Shown in pieces: positions 62,812 through 64,000 of a DNA stretch of 64,000 nt (positions are counted from its first letter, which is position 1; each line of letters starts with the position of its first letter). Position numbers and translations under genes: made by a program. The notes beneath the pieces were generated by a model. That model made no database searches. It was not told the DNA's origin and saw only the letters and a program-made list of their open reading frames with translations. The stretch is from NCBI RefSeq assembly GCF_026283925.1, contig NZ_JAPDPF010000003.1:1-64000 (forward strand). The letters run 5' to 3'. Origin of the DNA: Dyella halodurans (lineage in GTDB: Bacteria; Pseudomonadota; Gammaproteobacteria; Xanthomonadales; Rhodanobacteraceae).

Positions 62812-63342
62812 TCAGTAGCGCTGCACGCCTTCCACGTGGCACTGCTGCAACGACTTGGCGGCCGTCGCCGCGCCGGCATCGTCGCCTGCGCGTTCGCGCA
62901 ACTCGGCGATGGTCTGCCAGTTGCGCGCGCATAGCGGCCCCAGGCGCGGACCGAGCTCCCACGAGCGCTGCGCGAACTTTTCGGCGTTGGCGTAATCCTT
63001 GAGGCGGATCGCCAGTTCGGCGCGGTCCTGCAGCAGGTCCGGCGAATTCGGGCTCAGCTTCAGTGCCTGGTCGAGCTTGGCCGCCGCGGCATCGTACTGG
63101 CCGGTGCGCATGTCGCCGGCCGCCGCGTCCTGCAAATTGGCCACGCCCGGCTCACGCAGCGGGTTCACGTCAATGACGGACTTTTCCTTGTCGCCCGCGG
63201 CGTGGATGGACGCCAGCATCTGCTCGTCCGAACGGGTCGGGCGGGTCGCTTGCGCGGGCGCGCTGGGCTGGCTGCACGCAGCGAGCAACAGGACGGCCAG
63301 CGTGGCTGGCACGGCGGAGACGGGGAAGGTACGACGCGACAT
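62812..63342 (-). CDS. TPR-containing lipoprotein
   Basis: A 176-residue lipoprotein with lipobox LLLAACSQ (cleavage before Cys23) and then tetratricopeptide-like repeats with RTGQYDAAAAKLDQALKLSPNSPDLLQDRAELAIRLKDYANAEKFAQRSWELGP (read in parts). It is 2 bases after the stop of the PBP1b-type gene on the same strand, so it is probably co-transcribed; a partner of that synthase is possible. Confidence 0.85.
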   Translation of the reverse strand: MSRRTFPVSAVPATLAVLLLAACSQPSAPAQATRPTRSDEQMLASIHAAGDKEKSVIDVNPLREPGVANLQDAAAGDMRTGQYDAAAAKLDQALKLSPNSPDLLQDRAELAIRLKDYANAEKFAQRSWELGPRLGPLCARNWQTIAELRERAGDDAGAATAAKSLQQCHVEGVQRY

Positions 63343-63344
63343 GA

Positions 63345-64000
63345 TCAGTCTCGAATGGGAGCCGGGGGAGCCGGTGCGGGCGCTTGGTCACCGCCGCCGA
63401 AAAGATTGCCGACGTGCTGCCAGAAGCAGCCCTCGGCATCTTGTGACAGTGTACCGGCCACTACCGGTAATTGCCGCGCTCCCTCGCACCCCTGTTCCGT
63501 GCGCCTGCCAGTGGACGGATTGATCCAGGCAAGCTCGAGACCCTCGCCAGGCGCTGCCGACAACGGTTTCGTCGGCAGCTTGCGGAACAACTCCTGCCAC
63601 GCGCGCAGACTGCCGGTGGCGCCATACAGGCCGCTCGGCTTGTTGTCGTCGCGGCCCATCCAGAACACCGCCAGATGCTCGCCAGTAAAGCCGGCGAACC
63701 AGCTGTCGCGCATATCGTTGCTGGTCCCGGTCTTGCCCGCTGCATTGAGGTAGGCCAGGCCGGAACTGCCAACCGATGCGGCGGTACCCGAACGCGTCAC
63801 CTGCTGCATGGCCCAGGTCACCAGGCGCACCGCGGACTGGTATTCACCCGGGCCGGTTTTCACTTCGTAGCGCTTGATGGTCTGGCCCTTGCCGTCGACC
63901 ACGCCGCGCACGGCGACCAAGGGCAAGGCATGGCCGTCGGCGGCGATGTACTGGTAAAGCTGGGTCGCCTGCAACGGCGACATGTCCAGCGCGCCGATCA
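63345..64000 (-). CDS. mrcB: PBP1b-type bifunctional transpeptidase, 3' part (cut by the window edge)
   Basis: Only the last 218 codons are in the window. It continues beyond 64000 at its 5' end, since the frame is open to the edge (IGALDMSPLQ...). The transpeptidase KTGTSND box is present (about 75 residues into the segment) with the FAGFTGEHLAVFWMGRD strand following; the C-terminal tail is Pro/Ala-rich. The full protein would be a bifunctional peptidoglycan synthase of class A. The symbol is inferred from the match to PBP1b-type sequences. Confidence 0.82.
   Translation of the reverse strand, partial: IGALDMSPLQATQLYQYIAADGHALPLVAVRGVVDGKGQTIKRYEVKTGPGEYQSAVRLVTWAMQQVTRSGTAASVGSSGLAYLNAAGKTGTSNDMRDSWFAGFTGEHLAVFWMGRDDNKPSGLYGATGSLRAWQELFRKLPTKPLSAAPGEGLELAWINPSTGRRTEQGCEGARQLPVVAGTLSQDAEGCFWQHVGNLFGGGDQAPAPAPPAPIRD

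Overview
The window is GC-rich, densely coded DNA from a gammaproteobacterium of the order Xanthomonadales, most likely family Rhodanobacteraceae (a Dyella, Rhodanobacter or Luteibacter type of organism). This placement is inferred from gene order and content, not from a database search. The pointers are the conserved run kdsD-kdsC-lptC-lptA-lptB-rpoN-hpf-hprK-rapZ-EIIA(Man)-ptsH-ptsI, the block hda / AI-2E permease / DUF2066 / purM / purN / DUF3108 / murA / ibaG, the large TonB-dependent receptors, and the several families of short inverted repeats. No rRNA, tRNA, CRISPR array, prophage or complete insertion sequence was seen.

Layout. Positions 1-2.5 kb are sparsely coded and look less GC-rich: one secreted DUF1579-like protein and two weak small minus-strand ORFs. 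2.5-9.1 kb is a minus-strand run: a host-attachment-type protein, a methyltransferase, a phosphonate-linked pair (phnN and a DUF1045 gene, with a coupled small ORF upstream), and a GntP permease / patatin / phasin operon that looks like a polyhydroxybutyrate granule and hydroxybutyrate module. 9.1-15.3 kb holds a PepSY protein, an HU-like protein, a secreted M28 peptidase, a small hypothetical gene and recQ, with a tandem repeat array at the recQ 3' end. 15.4-22.6 kb is the most striking part: two near-identical 966-residue TonB-dependent receptors, each with the same promoter, structured 5' leader and terminator. They arose by a tandem duplication of about 3.5 kb that also copied the last 34 codons of the neighbouring alkyltransferase-like gene.

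22.6-36 kb is mostly housekeeping: phosphate transport (Pit and DUF47), a CorC-type membrane protein, trmJ, suhB, hda, an AI-2E-family permease, purM/purN, murA and ibaG. 36.2-46.7 kb is a long plus-strand block for Kdo synthesis and LPS export, then rpoN and hpf, then a regulatory phosphotransferase system (HPr kinase, RapZ, EIIA, HPr, EI) with no sugar permease; the ptsN gene often found between hpf and hprK is absent, and a repeat element occupies the gap. 46.7-64 kb is accessory or mixed: a LysR/YeiH pair, tsaB, an NTF2-like / hydrolase / XRE cluster, two VOC proteins, a YoaA/DinG helicase, a LysR / carboxymuconolactone decarboxylase / aldo-keto reductase set, a MarR-GNAT fusion regulator behind an operator-like palindrome, an M20 peptidase, DoxX, an alpha carbonic anhydrase, a TPR lipoprotein and the 3' end of a PBP1b-type gene cut by the window edge.

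Four families of dispersed inverted repeats lie between genes. The long perfect arms of several suggest REP/BIME-like or miniature mobile elements; some sit between convergent genes and may end transcription.
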